Under the pieces are notes generated by a model. That model was not told where the DNA came from and did no database searches. It was given only the letters and a program-made list of their open reading frames with translations. Below are positions 12,486 to 23,432 of a stretch of 64,000 bases of DNA, one piece after another. This DNA comes from Nepenthes gracilis (taxonomy: Eukaryota > Streptophyta > Magnoliopsida > Caryophyllales > Nepenthaceae): contig BSYO01000024.1 of the NCBI GenBank assembly GCA_033239525.1, positions 1,240,001 to 1,304,000 on the forward strand. The letters run 5' to 3'. Numbering within the stretch: position 1 is the stretch's first letter; every line of letters starts with the position of its first letter. A program made the position numbers and the translations under genes.

Positions 12486-13231
12486 TCATTTGAAGCAATG
12501 CTTCTTAATGTGGCCCTTCTTACCACAGTGGTGACACTCAAGGTTTTGATACCTCGATCTTGACTTGTTGCGAGCTTTCTTTCCTTGTTTTTGACCATGG
12601 CCTCTGCTTCTTCCCCTGGATTTAGTCATAAGTACCTCAGATGTCGAGGCCCCTTGTGACCTCCTTGACTCATTCATGAGTAAGGAAGCAATAACCGCGT
12701 CCAGCTTCAAAGTATCTTTGCCAAACAGCAAGGTTGTGACTATATGATCGTAGGAGGCTGGCAGAGAGGCCAGCAGGACCAACGCCTTGTCATTCTCCTT
12801 GATCTCTTCTTCAAAGGCGGACATCTGGGTCAATATCCGGTTGAACTCGTCCAAATGCTTCTCAAAGCTTCCTCCTTCTGACAACCGTAGGCCGTAGAAT
12901 TACTTCTTTACATGAAGTCTGGTTGTCAAGGATTTGGACTTATATCGGCTTTCTAACTTCTGCCAGACTTCTGCCGGGTCAGTCAAGCCAAACACTTCCT
13001 GGAGAGTGTTGTCCGCCAGGTAGAGTTTGATAGTGCAATTTGTAAGATCTCTTTTGTCTTGCCATTCGTCATCGGTCAACTTGCAGGTTTCTCTTCCTTC
13101 TTCTTTAGCACCTTTATCGTCCCTTCCCTGGTGAGAATGTTCTTCACCCTTTCTTGCCAGAGAATAAAATTACTCTGCCCGTTAAACGATTCAATGCTAA
13201 ACAGCAGATTCTTCGATGATATCGACGCCAT
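12486..13231 (-). pseudogene. Copia gag, frameshifted
   Basis: Starts at 13231 with MASISSKNLLFSIESFNGQ, typical of copia gag. A stop and frame change follow at about 13080, and another stop near 12898. The frame 12884-12486 carries the capsid end (FNRILTQMSAFEEEIKE, then LLASLPASYDHIVTTLL) and ends in a basic tail with the CCHC zinc knuckle CHHCGKKGHIKKHC, which binds the element's RNA. Gag would form the particle in which reverse transcription happens; this copy cannot. Confidence 0.85.
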
Positions 13232-13257
13232 TAGAACAAAGTTCTCAACCTTGTTCT

Positions 13258-13268
13258 CTCTGATACCA
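13258..13268 (-). other. Copia primer-binding site (initiator Met tRNA type)
   Basis: On the minus strand, two bases after the 5' LTR, the sequence reads TGGTATCAGAG. This is the standard plant copia priming site complementary to the 3' end of initiator methionine tRNA. It fixes the inner edge of the LTR at 13271. Confidence 0.85.
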
Positions 13269-13270
13269 CT

Positions 13271-13843
13271 TGTTGGCCGAAAATGTGGCAGCCTACCGTC
13301 ACAAGCACAAAGGGATCGAAGAGAAGGAAAGAAAGAATAATGACAACCGATATTTACGTGGAAAACCCTTATGAATCAAGGAAAAAACCACGGGACGTTG
13401 AGTCCGAAAAAATTACACTATGTATGAGATAGAGATTACAAACAGTAAGGCGGAAATGCTCACACACTCAGTCGGGCCTTCTTCCACTCCTCTGTTTTTT
13501 TTTCTTACTCTCACACACTCTGCTCTTCTACACTCTCTACACTTTCTACTTACCACCCACACGTATATATAAGGATATACAAAGGTCTCAGCAGCTGAAC
13601 CAGCACGTCATTCCTTATGGTAGGTGCACGGTTCCCAAGAGGCATGTATCACCTAGCAAAAGAGATCACAAGATACCGCAGTCAAATGTAGGCGTGTCAT
13701 TTGTCTCTGGGTTTGCAAGGTTACCTAAATAGGCAGGTCAACCTACTCCCCTTTAATCATGGCAGGTGCTCTATGTTGCCTTAATGAGCCGGTCAACCTT
13801 GTAGACCGTCCTTCTAAGACAGACCGGTCAACATCTTCGTTTA
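13271..13843 (-). repeat. 5' LTR of the copia element, outer end missing
   Basis: Aligns with 8626 to about 9192 and then diverges, so about 60 bp of the LTR's outer (U3 start) end is absent. The sequence beyond belongs to the flank of the element 1 aORF. A deletion or unequal event at this junction is inferred. Confidence 0.8.
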
Positions 13844-14069
13844 GTTGGGCTGATATTCGGGCCATTAATGCGTTGGAGATTTGCCTTTTGAAGGGCCCAG
13901 CAGGGAGGCGACACGTGGTAGGACTGACGGCGTCCTTTCTGAGGGATTTTAAGGCGTTCTGCCGTTTCAAGTTTCCCTCCACGCTTTGAAATTCTTCTTT
14001 GCCTCCTTGCTTCGTCTTCTTCATCTTCGACTTTGCTTCTCCAAGAAACCCTAGCCCTTTCTGCAAGCC

Positions 14070-15850
14070 ATGGCCTCCGTCGCCGACGTCGCCTCCGTCC
14101 TTAGAGAGGGTGACATAAAAGCACTATGTGTCGAGTTTAATATCTCGAAGGATATTGCATGGAGGGTCCCGTGCAAGGACGACAGAGCTTTTTCTCCACC
14201 GGTAGGGCATATCACGACATATGAGGCCCACCTGAGGAGCGGCCTCCGTCTTCCTCTGCCAAACGACTTGCTGTCCGTCCTGCAAGTCCTACGAGTCCCA
14301 ATCGCTTAACTTCACGCCAACGCCGTACGGTATATATGTACCCTCTGTATTTTCCTTCGTAAACATTCTAAGAGGTTAAGGATGCCGATGGTGAAGGGGC
14401 TTTTCAAGATAAACCAGAGAGGCGAATCGATATCGCTCATCCCCCGTTCTGGCCTGAAAATAAACACGGCCATCTACGACTCGCTCAAGAACTGGAAGAA
14501 CCGGTTCTTTTTTATGAGCGTGGGGGCAACCTGGCCCCCTGCGATGGATTGGGGCCAGGTGCCGAAGGTGTATACGGGGACACCGTCTGTGGTGGAGATG
14601 GCGTCCTTAGAGTGGTTAACCAAGTTAATTAAAGACCACCCTACTGATTTCAAGATGGACTTCTTGGTCTCTAGGGCAGAGACCAAGAAGGTGAACTGGG
14701 GACCGCCTTCCCCGGTTCAAAAGCCCATGTCGCCAGCGAGGATGATGCGGTCGAAGGACTCCAAGGGTCTACTCATCCGCATGCGCCACACAGATGAGGG
14801 CTTCATTGGCCCGTTGCCTGAGGAGGTGTTGGAGACGCCTTCCTCTTTGTCGTCGTGTCCCAATTACATCACCATCGGGATCTGTAGCGGCCCTGGCAGC
14901 ACCACGGGCCTAGAAAGAACCTTTGAAGACCTACCGATGGCCATGGGAGGAAACATCATCTTGGCCCAGCCCGCGCCGCAGGCGGCTCCTCGAGCGGTGC
15001 AGACAAAGTATTTTACGGAGCCTGCCTGTGAGCCAATGGTGGAGGCACAGGAACCATCCATTGGCTCTCCAGTCGTCGTGTGGACTGCTGTGGAGCCAAT
15101 GATGGAGTTTGATCCTCCGACAGCTGGTGCGGAGGCCGTAGTCGGAGAACTTGCAGATGTTATGGACGACGTTGAGGAAAGGCTGCTGGATGAGATCCTG
15201 GAGGAGGGTGCCACCAGCTCAACTCGAGAGGATGTCGCTCCTGGTCTACCGCCACCTGGGCCAGGTCTGGAGGCTAGGCCCGAGAGGCCCGTGAGGAGAC
15301 TTTGGGAGGTATGATTCTTGATGATGGCTTCCGCGTACTTTCTCCTTTCCCGAATTTCTAACTTGTTCTCTGTTTGTCTTTTGTGCAGTCGAGGAAGCTG
15401 GCTTCTTCCATCATCAAGGTGGTGGAGTAGCGTGATCGGGTGATTGCCGATAGGGAGGCGGAGATCACTGGGCTGGATGCTAGGCTGGCTGTTTCGGGGG
15501 GAGAGCACCGTGAGGAGACTGCTGCCCTCGAGACTGTCCTAGCGGGAGTGGAAGCGGAGAACGCCAACTTGAAGGCCGAGGTTGCTCGTTTGAAAGAAGA
15601 GGCTGATCAGGCCAAAACGCGCATCAGTCGACTTGCCGGGCGAGTAGCAACCTTGGAGAATGACCTGAGTCTTCGTATCCGCTCCAACGAGGTTGAGGGC
15701 AGGATGCACACGCGGCTGTTGGAGGGGATCAACGTCAGTCGGTGCATTGCACGGTTGGTCGATCCCAGCTTCCCTGTTAACCTCATTAATCTAGCCAACA
15801 GAGCGGCGCAGCATAAAGACGACCTCTTGGGGGAGCCCCGTGATAGTTAG
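14070..15850 (+). pseudogene. Antisense ORF (aORF) of Tat element 1, PF04195-like
   Basis: Two exons, 14070-15308 and 15389-15850, separated by an 80 bp phase-0 GT-AG intron. Exon 1 starts MASVADVASVLREGD and carries the block HITTYEAHLRSGLRLPLP, as in the plant 'putative gypsy type transposon' family (PF04195). Exon 2 is a long heptad-rich coiled coil (LKAEVARLKEEADQAKTRIS region), then a C-terminal block SRCIARLVDPSFP also seen in elements 3 and 4. A TAA at 14307-14309 interrupts exon 1 in frame and a TAG at about 15428-15430 interrupts exon 2, so this copy is broken. An AATAAA at 15948-15953 follows. The function of this protein family is unknown. Confidence 0.75.
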
Positions 15851-15947
15851 AGGCCTCTGCTGCCCCCGTAGCCTCTTGTGTTGTACATTTTTGGAACCTC
15901 CCTTGTATTCATGTACATAAGATGTAACTTGTAAAACATTCGGAAGC

Positions 15948-15953
15948 AATAAA
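15948..15953 (+). terminator. Poly(A) signal after the element 1 aORF
   Basis: AATAAA about 100 bp after the aORF stop, preceded by TGTA-rich sequence (atgtacataagatgtaac), the usual plant arrangement of far-upstream and near-upstream elements. It suggests the antisense ORF ends its own transcript. Confidence 0.55.
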
Positions 15954-16244
15954 ATGGAAGTTTTTTCAACTTTGTGTCCATTTGCCTTTACTGCTTTTGT
16001 GTTTGCATTCTCGTTACACTGGACGGCCAACTTAGTTGGCCGGCTGCCGTTGTTGTGCTGCCCGAGGAGTGAGGTCCTTAGGCTTTGCAGGTGGTTGTGT
16101 TAACCAGTCTGGTGGCGCTGCCCAAGTGCTGACTTGGGCGGCCAGCGTTGAAGAAAGATGCTTCTCTGTTCGACCATCACTGACTGATCACGCTATCTCC
16201 TCGTAGAGGAGGTCGTCACGTGTGCTACGTGAGCCCCCTAAGAT

Positions 16245-16490
16245 TTTGACCGCTATCGGGCCCCTTGAATGACCAAGGTTTAGATTCAACCGCTAATGGG
16301 CCGCTCGGATAATCGAGGTTCATATTAGACCGTTATGGGCCACCTAGATGACCAAGGTTTATATTAGACTGCTTTCGGGCCACCTGGATGACCAGGGTTT
16401 GAATACAACTGCTAATGGGCCGCTCGGATGATCGAGGTTCATGTTCGACCACCTGTGGGCTGCCTGAATGACCAAGGTTTATTAACGAGA
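16245..16490 (-). repeat. Minisatellite of ~40 bp units between pol and aORF (element 1)
   Basis: Six imperfect units of about 40 bp, each with a GGGCC(G/A)C(T/C)(C/T)GG-like core followed by ATGA(C/T)C(A/G)AGGTTTA/CAT. Units 2 and 5 share the form ccgctcggat(a/g)atcgagg, hinting at a higher-order pattern. The same core occurs in the array of element 4. Confidence 0.85.
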
Positions 16491-16556
16491 GGGTGAGGAA
16501 CCTCCCGACTTAGGGGTAGTCTAGGTCAGGTAACCAGCAAAGCAAAACACATATAC

Positions 16557-16788
16557 ATGCACATAGGAGGGGCAGGCAGTATACTAAGTAAGCACTTATT
16601 TTAGAAAATTTAAAACAAGCAAGCAAATGCACATGCACACAATAATGTAAATGTGTGCATGCGCCTTCTATTATGCACATAGGAGGGGCAGGCAGTATAC
16701 TAAGTAACCACTTATTTTGGAAAATTTAAAACAAGCAAACGAATGCACATGCACACAATAATGTAAATGCGTACCTGCGCCTTCTACT
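16557..16788 (-). repeat. 116 bp tandem duplication in element 1
   Basis: Two near-identical copies, 16557-16672 and 16673-16788, both running from atgcacataggaggggcagg to gcgccttcta, with only a handful of differences. It lies just beyond the integrase end, next to the minisatellite. Confidence 0.9.
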
Positions 16789-16789
16789 G

Positions 16790-17274
16790 GAAGTAGCGTC
16801 TGAGGTGGATTGCGTTCCATGTTCGCGGAACCAGCTTTCCGTCCTGGCTCCGGAGCATGTAGGACCCGTTTCGCAGGACGACGGAGACAAGGAAATGCCT
16901 TCTCAATTAGGGGAGAGCTTATTGCGGCCAGCCAGCTTACATGTGGCTTCGACGCCTCGTAGGACCAGGTCTCCGACATCGAATCGTCATGCCTTAACCT
17001 TTTTGTTGTAGTATCGGGCAATCCGATGTTGGTAGGCCTCTATCCGTACTTTGGCGGCGTCGCGGGCTTCTTCTAACAAGTCTAGGTGCTCCTTGATTTT
17101 TTGGGAGTTAGCCAATGGGTCGAAGGACTCCACCCGAAGACTTGGAAGCCCGATTTCGACCGGGATTACCGCCTCAGTCCCGTAATAGAGGCTGAAGGGC
17201 GTCTCGCGCGTTGGTTCCTTTGGGGTTGTCCAATAAGACCAGATGACAGTGGGTAGCTCGTCTGCCCAGGAGCC
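16790..17274 (-). pseudogene. Integrase C-terminal part, element 1
   Basis: The minus-strand translation downstream of a stop at about 17275 reads a typical gypsy integrase tail: SWADELPTVIWSYWTTPKEP, then RETPFSLYYGTEAVIPVEIG and a YNKKVKA region before a GDLVLR segment. In-frame stops occur at the VKA-RFD position (about 16996) and further on. Another frame on this strand (17021-16671) is a shadow. Confidence 0.75.
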
Positions 17275-17744
17275 TCATGTGTCATCCAACTTAGTTTTTA
17301 ACCCGTAGAGCAGCGTTCGGTTCGTAACCTCCACCTGTCCATTCGCTTGGGGGTATGCCACCGAAATATGGACCAGCTTGATGCCAAGGCTGGCGCAATA
17401 CTTGGTGAAACGTTTTCCAGATAATTGGGTCCCGTTGTCAGTTACAACGACCTCGAGGACGCCAAATCTACAAATGATGTTATGGCGGAGGAATTCTAAG
17501 GCGTTATGCTCGGTAATTTTTCCCAGTGGGATGGTCTCGACCAACTTGGTGAAGTAGTCGATGCCCACGATGATGAATTTTGTTTGCCCTGTGGCAATGG
17601 GAAACGGGTGGAGAAGATCGAGCCCCCATTGCACGAAGGGCCAAGGAGCCTGAAGAGTCTTCAGGTCCGCGGACAACTAGTGGTGAAGGTTGCTGTGAAG
17701 CTGGCAGCTTTCACATTTCTTCACAATCTCAAGCGCGTCCTTTT
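17275..17744 (-). pseudogene. Integrase catalytic core, element 1
   Basis: The frame 17676-17275 carries the gypsy integrase core with the three acidic residues apparently kept: WGLDLLHPFP (first Asp), VVTDNGTQLSGKRFTKY (second Asp) and ANGQVEVTNRTL (Glu). The core is separated from the zinc-binding region by a stop (before LSADLKTLQ) and a frameshift, so no working enzyme can be made. Confidence 0.8.
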
Positions 17745-18362
17745 TCATCGAGGGCCAGAAGTAGCCCAGCGCATGACTTTGAAGGCTAAATTTTTTCTAC
17801 CAATGTGCGATCTGCAAATCCTAAGGTGGATTTCGCCTAAAGTGTAGTCAGTCTCTTCGGGAGTTAGGCATCGGAGGTATGGGGTCGAGTTGCCACGGCA
17901 ATATAGCCGTCCATCAACCACAATATACCAGCCGGCCGTCTTCCTGATCCATTTGGCCTTCTCCACGTCCTCTAGTAATGATCCGTCAGCCAGATAGCTA
18001 AGGTAACGCGTCATCCAATTTTCCTCTTCAAAAATCTGCATTGTCTCTTGTTTCTCAATGCTGGGAGCGTTTAGGATCTCCCGCATGTCCCTCGAGTACT
18101 GTTCCGGATTTTCGGTTGCAGCAGCTCTGGCCAGTTGGTCTGTCTTCCAGTTTTCAGTTCGGGGAACATGAACCAGGGTCAGCTTGTCGAAACCCTGGGC
18201 GGCCTCCCTTGCCTTTCCCAAGTACTTGGCCAGGTGAGGGTTGTTAGCCTCAAAGCCTCCGTTAACCTGGTTAACAACTAGCTTGGAGTCATCAGAATCA
18301 CAATCTCTTGGCGAGCATTCCTGGCTAATGGGGCATTGGCCAACAGGCCTCGTACTCGACAA
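17745..18362 (-). pseudogene. RNase H C-terminal part and integrase zinc region, element 1
   Basis: The open minus-strand frame includes SKLVVNQVNGGFEANNPHLAKYL and LVHVPRTENWKTDQLARAA, the second half of a plant-type RNase H, then a linker and the start of the integrase zinc-binding domain (GEIHLRICRSHIG). The Cys pair (KKCESCQLH) is found only in a shifted frame at about 17710. In Tat elements this RNase H is an extra, archaeal-like domain following the original one; I infer that here from position and motif only. Confidence 0.7.
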
Positions 18363-18702
18363 CGTTATTGGTTGCCGAGAAATTCAGCCTGAGGGAGTAT
18401 TTTACCTCAAACCCGTCGAGGGTCGTAAGGACCATTCCAGCGCCACTGCCAGTGTCCGTAGACGATCCGTCCACGTGGAGTATCCATTTCGAAACTCCGT
18501 CAAGCAGTTCCGTGCTTTCTTCGGGCTGTTCCTCGAGAACTGGGGTTGTAGTTTCAACAATGAAATCAGCCTGTGCCTTTACAGCAAGCCTGGGTTGGAA
18601 TTCGATATCGAACTCGCCCAACTTGATAGCCCATTTTACCAACCGTCCAGAAACGTCGGGTTTCTGGAGTATACTTTTTAGAGGCTGGTCCGTGAGGACC
18701 AC
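18325..18702 (-). pseudogene. RNase H N-terminal part, element 1
   Basis: The frame reads the end of the RT connection region (LKSILQKPDVSGRLVKWAIKLGEFDIEF) and then WILHVDGSSTDTGSGAGMVL, the first catalytic strand of an RNase H, and NNVVEYEACW, the Glu-bearing helix. A frameshift near 18325 passes to the next frame. Confidence 0.8.
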
Positions 18703-19990
18703 TATCCGGTGGGCCTAAAAATAGGGCTTTAACTTTTGCGCGGAGAATATAAGAGCCAAGGCCAGCTTTTCTGCGCGTGAGTAGCGGGTCTCTAGACCGG
18801 TCAACGTTTTACTCACGTAGTAGACCGGCCGTTGATCGTTGGAGTCCTAGCGCATGAGAACAGAATTGAGGGACGCTTCCAACACTGCCAGGTAAAGGTA
18901 TAGTCTCTCTCCACCTCTGGGGTGACACTAACAACGGCGGTCTCGCCGTATACCGCTTGGTTCATCAAAAGCGATCGCACTGCCGCCCATTGAAACTCGT
19001 TGGATTTCGTCCCTCTAAGGGCCTTGAAGAAAGGCTGGTACTTGTCGCCGGACTTTGCGAGGAAGCGGGACAGTGCTGCCAGCCGTCCAGTCAATCGCTG
19101 GACGTCATTTACGCTCCGTGGCGGAGCCTTGCCGACGAAAACCTTGATCTTCTATGGGTTTACCTCAATCCCCCGTTGGGAGATGATGAAACCCAGGGAT
19201 TTGCCGGAGGCTACTCCGAAGACACACTTAGCCGGGTCCAGCTCCATGTGATACTTATGGAGCACCTCAAACGACTTTGCCAGGTCGCAGATGTGGTCAC
19301 CGGTGATCTTGCTCTTAACAAGCATGTCGTCGATGTAGACCTCCATGTTGCGACCAATCTGCTTTTCGAACATTTTGTTGACCAGCCAGTGGTAGGTCGC
19401 TCCAACGTTTTTCAGTCCGAAGGGCATCATTATGTAGCAGAGGGTCCCCTCGATCACCATGAACGATGTGTGTTCCTCATCCTCCGCACTCATTGGGATC
19501 CGGGGTTGTAATCGAATAGGCGCCCATGAAGCTTAGCATTCATGTCCGCCGCTGAGTCAACTAAACAGGGTCGATCCTAGGTAAGGGAAAGCTGTCCTTC
19601 GGGCAGGCCTTATTGACGTCGATAAAATCAACGCACATTCGTCATTTCCCATTGCTTTTCTTCACCGGGACGACATTAGAGAGCCAATCCGGGTAGTGAA
19701 CTTCTCTAATGAAACCTGCGTCCAACAACTTCTTCACCTCCTCTCGAATGGCGATCAACTTTTCAACGAGTGATTTCTCCGCTTCTGCCTAACGGGTTTT
19801 CGGCCAGGATCCAGTCCCAACTTGTGGACCATTACCTCCGTTGGAATCTCAGGCATGTCCGCTGGAGTCCATGGGAAGAGGTCAGCGTTCCATCGTAGGA
19901 ACGTGATCAATTCATTGCGCAGTGATCCGGTGAGTGAGCCGCCAATCTGTACACACTTTTTCGGTTCCTCCGGGTCCAGTGGGACTAGGT
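18703..19990 (-). pseudogene. Reverse transcriptase, element 1
   Basis: Covers a gypsy RT in several frames. The catalytic box YIDDM is encoded at 19337-19323 (minus), within the frame 19493-19152, preceded by MMPFGLKNVGATYHWLVNKMF and followed by LDPAKCVFGVASGKSLGFIIS. The thumb/connection follows in the frame 19094-18813 (RLAALSRFLAKSGDK). The finger region upstream (about 19700-19500) reads as scattered KSNGKW and ACPKD-like pieces with stops. Not functional. Confidence 0.85.
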
Positions 19991-20015
19991 CCGTGGCTTC
20001 ACTGGACTACGCCGG

Positions 20016-20480
20016 CTAAAGGATTGTCTCGTCCCGATGGTCAAGTTCCCGAACTGTTCTAACACTACCGCTAGAGGCAACCTGAGACATGTAACAGGTT
20101 CGTCCAGTAACCTGGTTACCCAACACCTCTCCCACACCGTAAGACATTGGGAATTTCATCTTGAGGTCTGGAATAGAGATGACCGCCCCAAACACTGTCA
20201 AGCAAGGACTGCCCAGTATGGCGTTATACACAGAGGGTAGGTCGACCACCAAGAAGGTGAGTGTTCAGCTTGCTATTTTCGGATACGTATCCAAGGTGAC
20301 TTCCAATTGGATGGTCCCTAGAGCGGGCACAGGCTCGTTGTCAAGGCCATACAATGGGCCTTCGGCAGGTTTTAGTTGATTCTTTTTAAGCCTAGTTTGA
20401 AGAACGCATCCAAGTAAAGCAAATCTTTAGAACTTTCATTATCGATGAACACTCACTCTGGGCCAGTAGTCGATACTACC
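20016..20480 (-). pseudogene. Aspartic protease, element 1
   Basis: The minus-strand translation carries the protease of a Tat gypsy element: an active-site strand VFIDNESSKDLLYLDAF (about 20455-20410), then LKPAEGPLYGLDNEPV and VVDLPSVYNAILGSPC. In element 2 the same strand reads FIDNGSS, so the Gly after the catalytic Asp pair is replaced by Glu here and the enzyme would be inactive. Stops also interrupt it. Confidence 0.75.
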
Positions 20481-20659
20481 ATCCAAACGAAAGTGATACA
20501 ACAAGGGGATCAAAGGGGATATATTACATGAGTCAAATCATCATTATCAAGCTAATGATGTTGTCCGTCATTCGTTGCTTCCTCCCTCCCAACATTGCTC
20601 ATCGCCACCGAAGTTCTTAGTGTGGTCGGGTGGTGATCATGTTAACCACCCTACCGCAA

Positions 20660-22193
20660 CCCGATTTCGGGAGGAGATCAAGCCCGCCCTCTCCGCCCGC
20701 CTCTTCCAAAGCTCGTCCGAACCCCGACAAACTTGGTGAGGTGTCTCGCGATCGCCTCCTCAATTTTCTCTCTGCAGCGTCTTGTATTCCTCGGCCGAAT
20801 GCCCAGCAGAATCTGAAAGTTGCAATACTTCACTAGTTTTCGTAATCCTTCTTCAGTGGTTTTGGCCACTTTAAGAACTTCTCTCCGCAGATTTGCACGA
20901 GGATGTTCGAGCTCAGATCCGCGAGGCGTGAAGTCGTGGGCCGTAGTCACTACATTCCCGGGGCCCGGGCCTTGTTGTGTTGCTTCTGCAGTAAGTGATC
21001 ACCGCGCCGATTTCTTTTTCCTTTCCGGGAATGATCGAGATCGATCTCGCCGCCGGGCATTTCGCCTCATTAGCCTCTCTCTGCAGCGTAGGTTCGGTGA
21101 TGGACTCCTCCTCCCTGGTGGCCTGGGGGATTTTGTGGGCCGCTTGCTCAAGAAGTCCCCGTAGGTCGGGCCGCGAGATGAAATCAGCCCGTGATCCGAG
21201 AATCCGCTTGGCCTTTGCCACAAAGCGGTCCAGAAGCGTTGTCGTTCTCTCCCGGCCGCTGATGTGAGAGAGGTGTCACGGCCGCTTCTTTTTTCCCCGC
21301 TGGCCGAGGCATACCGAGCCAGGAAGAGATCTGTAAGTTCCCGAAAGCTGCCGATGGTGCCTAAAGGAAGGTGATCAAACCAAATTCGGGTATCTCCCTT
21401 CTGTGTGAACTGGAAGCAGCGGCACATCGCTGAGTCTTCCAACCCTTGTAGACTCAGATGGGTGCGAAAGTGAGCTAGGTGGTCAACCGGATCACTGCTC
21501 CCATCTATGAGTCAAGGGAAGGCATTTTGAACTTGGTGGGCAGTGGATGGTTCAGGATCTCCGCTGTGAAAGGAGATCGGTCCAAGTCGATAGCTTGCTC
21601 CTCGTCCTGGAACACGCGGTTCCAAATTTTGTCCACTCACGGGTCTGCGCGAGTGGCGTTTGCAAATCTCTTGGAGTTGAGGTAAGCCCTCAACTCCGTC
21701 CTGTCCCTGGAGGGTCCAAAGAGCGGGTCAAGCACGCTCCGGGGCCGGGACTCCGCGGTGCCTGAGGCTCGCTCCCAGATCGCGTTTCTCGTCTTCGCCC
21801 GAGAGTACGGGGGATTTCTTTCTCCGGACTTTTTTCATGAGTTGTGCTTCCTGAGCATTCCTCGACTGCTCGCCAGAACACGTGAGGAGGCTGGGACCGG
21901 ATTGTTCTTGGATCTCTCGGGCCTTTTGACCTGCTTCTTTTTTCTCTGGCCACCCTTTTTGGTGGCCGGTGCAGGAACGACTGCCGGAGGAGCCACCTGC
22001 TGTCGCTGCTCATTTTGAGTGCAGAGTATTTAGAGCAGACGATTGTTGGCCTGCATCTGCTCCATCAGCTGTTGGAAGAAGGGTGTTGGCACTCCGCCTA
22101 TTGTCCCGTTGACCGTGTACCAGCAGCGTGGTCCTGGTCGGGATACGTGACGTTTCTAGCGGGATCTGTAGCTTGGGCTCTTGTGTTCACCAT
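20660..22193 (-). pseudogene. gag, element 1
   Basis: Starts at 22193 with MVNTRAQATDPARN, close to the start of gag in element 2 (MVNTRTHQS). Shifted frames then cover the basic linker (about 22010-21690), the capsid (CRCFQFTQKGDTRIWFDHLP, then FRELTDLFLARYAS at about 21420-21310), an Arg-rich region, and the nucleocapsid-like end (GEKFLKWPKPLKK and LVKYCNF, about 20900-20800). Several frameshifts make it non-functional. Confidence 0.75.
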
Positions 22194-22265
22194 CGCAAAT
22201 GAATCAGAATCAGACGGTGAAAGAAGAGAGCGTTGTGTAGAGTAGTGGTTGGCTTTTGTAAGCGC

Positions 22266-22283
22266 TTCCCACAGACGGCGCCA
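22266..22283 (-). other. Primer-binding site of element 1
   Basis: On the minus strand, TGGCGCCGTCTGTGGGAA lies a few bases after the 5' LTR. It begins with the TGGCGCC word complementary to a tRNA 3' end of the Arg/Asp type used by plant gypsy elements. Element 3 has the same site with one base changed. Confidence 0.75.
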
Positions 22284-22287
22284 ATAA

Positions 22288-23432
22288 TGCATACTTAGAT
22301 CTGACTTCGAATAGATTCGGATTTGTCTTGATTACTTGACCCGACTCCGTTCAATGAGTTCGAATCCCACACACCACTAAAACGAACAAAAGGTCAGCGT
22401 GTCAGCGGGAGGTTGTCCCACCGAAAACACTCCGACACTCAAGTCAGTAAAAACCTTCTAAGCGAGGAATGTAAACTTGAAAGCAAGAGAGAGAGAGAGA
22501 GAATAGAATGGTCGAGAGTGTTGGCTTGTTAAGAATGTGAACTCTCGTTTCCTACTCACAGAGAGTGTAAGGAAGCGAGGTCCCGAAAGCGTGGGAGCTT
22601 GGGGAACGGTTCTCAAGAAGCCGAAGAGGTCTCCAAGAATCCGGAGGCCTCTAGTGGATTTGGAGGACGAACGCTTGTGAAGAGAGGAGGAGAAGAGCCT
22701 TCGTCCAATGCTCTGTAAGCGTTCGTGTGGGTAAGACTGTAGGAAATCTTTAGGAAGCTCGTTTTTAGTGTTCTTAGGAAGACAAAGTACAGAGTGAGCA
22801 AGAGAGCATCTGTTTAAGTTTTGTAAGCTTTCGTTATTTGTTTGTGAACTTGAGTCGAAGCCTGTAGAAGCGTTGGTAAGAGCATGAGTCTTCCAGAAAT
22901 AAGACCTTAAGCTTTTATAGACAGCAGAAGAGCCTCCTTCTCTAGCATGGTGGCATGCTCCTCTTGGACTGACAATGACGGCCTTCTCAGAGTTTGTGGC
23001 CTAACAGTCGTTATTTGACGGATCCTCTTTCTACTGCACAGTGCAACGGATCTTCAAATTATCTCATACTTTTGTGACCGTTTTGTTGGCGCTAAAGTCA
23101 TTGCCGCTCTTTTCGGAGAAGATCAGCCTTTAGGAGTGACATGTGACCATAAGAAGACCGCATTTTCAGGCACGTGTTCGCCTACCAGCTTGGGCCTCGA
23201 GTCAGAGCAGAATGAAGCTTTTTGGGCCACACATAATAGGCATCCAATCAACGCCGAGTTGACCGTCAGACGTAAATTGGCCGATCAGCTGAAGTCTGGA
23301 TACTCAACACTAGCGCTGACTGCCTCGGGGCCTTTCGGATTCGGCCCGCGCTTCCCCGCTGGAGCCGCTTTTCGGTTGACCAGACAAGATGTCGCCTGGG
23401 CCTCATTGATCTGGGCCACCATATTCTATGCA
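22288..23432 (-). repeat. 5' LTR of Tat element 1
   Basis: About 1145 bp, bounded by TGCATA on the left and TATGCA on the right, so the ends form a short inverted repeat as LTRs do. Its inner edge is set by the primer site. It contains a (GA)n run at about 22484-22502. A second copy was not found in the window, so the outer edge rests on the terminal motif and the sharp change to AT-rich sequence. Confidence 0.7.

Larger units (their letters stand above)
8626..13843 (-). mobile_element. Degenerate Ty1/copia LTR retrotransposon
   Basis: A minus-strand element with its 5' LTR on the right (13271 to about 13843) and its 3' LTR on the left (8626-9254). An initiator-Met-type primer site lies next to the 5' LTR. 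The internal order is gag, protease, integrase, reverse transcriptase, RNase H, which is copia order. Every domain has stops or frameshifts, so it is dead. The outer end of the 5' LTR is missing where it meets element 1, so no target duplication can be tested. The outermost CA of the 3' LTR (minus sense) is changed to TA. Confidence 0.9.
13844..23432 (-). mobile_element. Tat-type Ty3/gypsy element 1, with antisense ORF, lacking its 3' LTR
   Basis: Minus-strand order from the right: 5' LTR (22288-23432), primer site, gag, protease, RT, RNase H, integrase (down to about 16800), a duplication and a minisatellite, then an ORF on the opposite strand (14070-15850). This is the layout known for Tat-lineage plant gypsy elements, which often carry an extra antisense ORF between pol and the 3' LTR. 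All gag-pol domains are broken. No copy of the LTR is seen on the left, where the copia element abuts, so the 3' LTR was lost. The left limit is inferred from the end of copia similarity. Confidence 0.8.

Noticed and set aside
16671..17021. A minus-strand frame over the integrase tail
   Set aside because: The integrase tail reads in a different frame of the same strand, so this frame is a shadow.
18241..19511. Plus-strand frames opposite RT and RNase H of element 1 (for example 18241-18681 and 18957-19511)
   Set aside because: They are antisense to clear pol motifs and share nothing with the aORF family.
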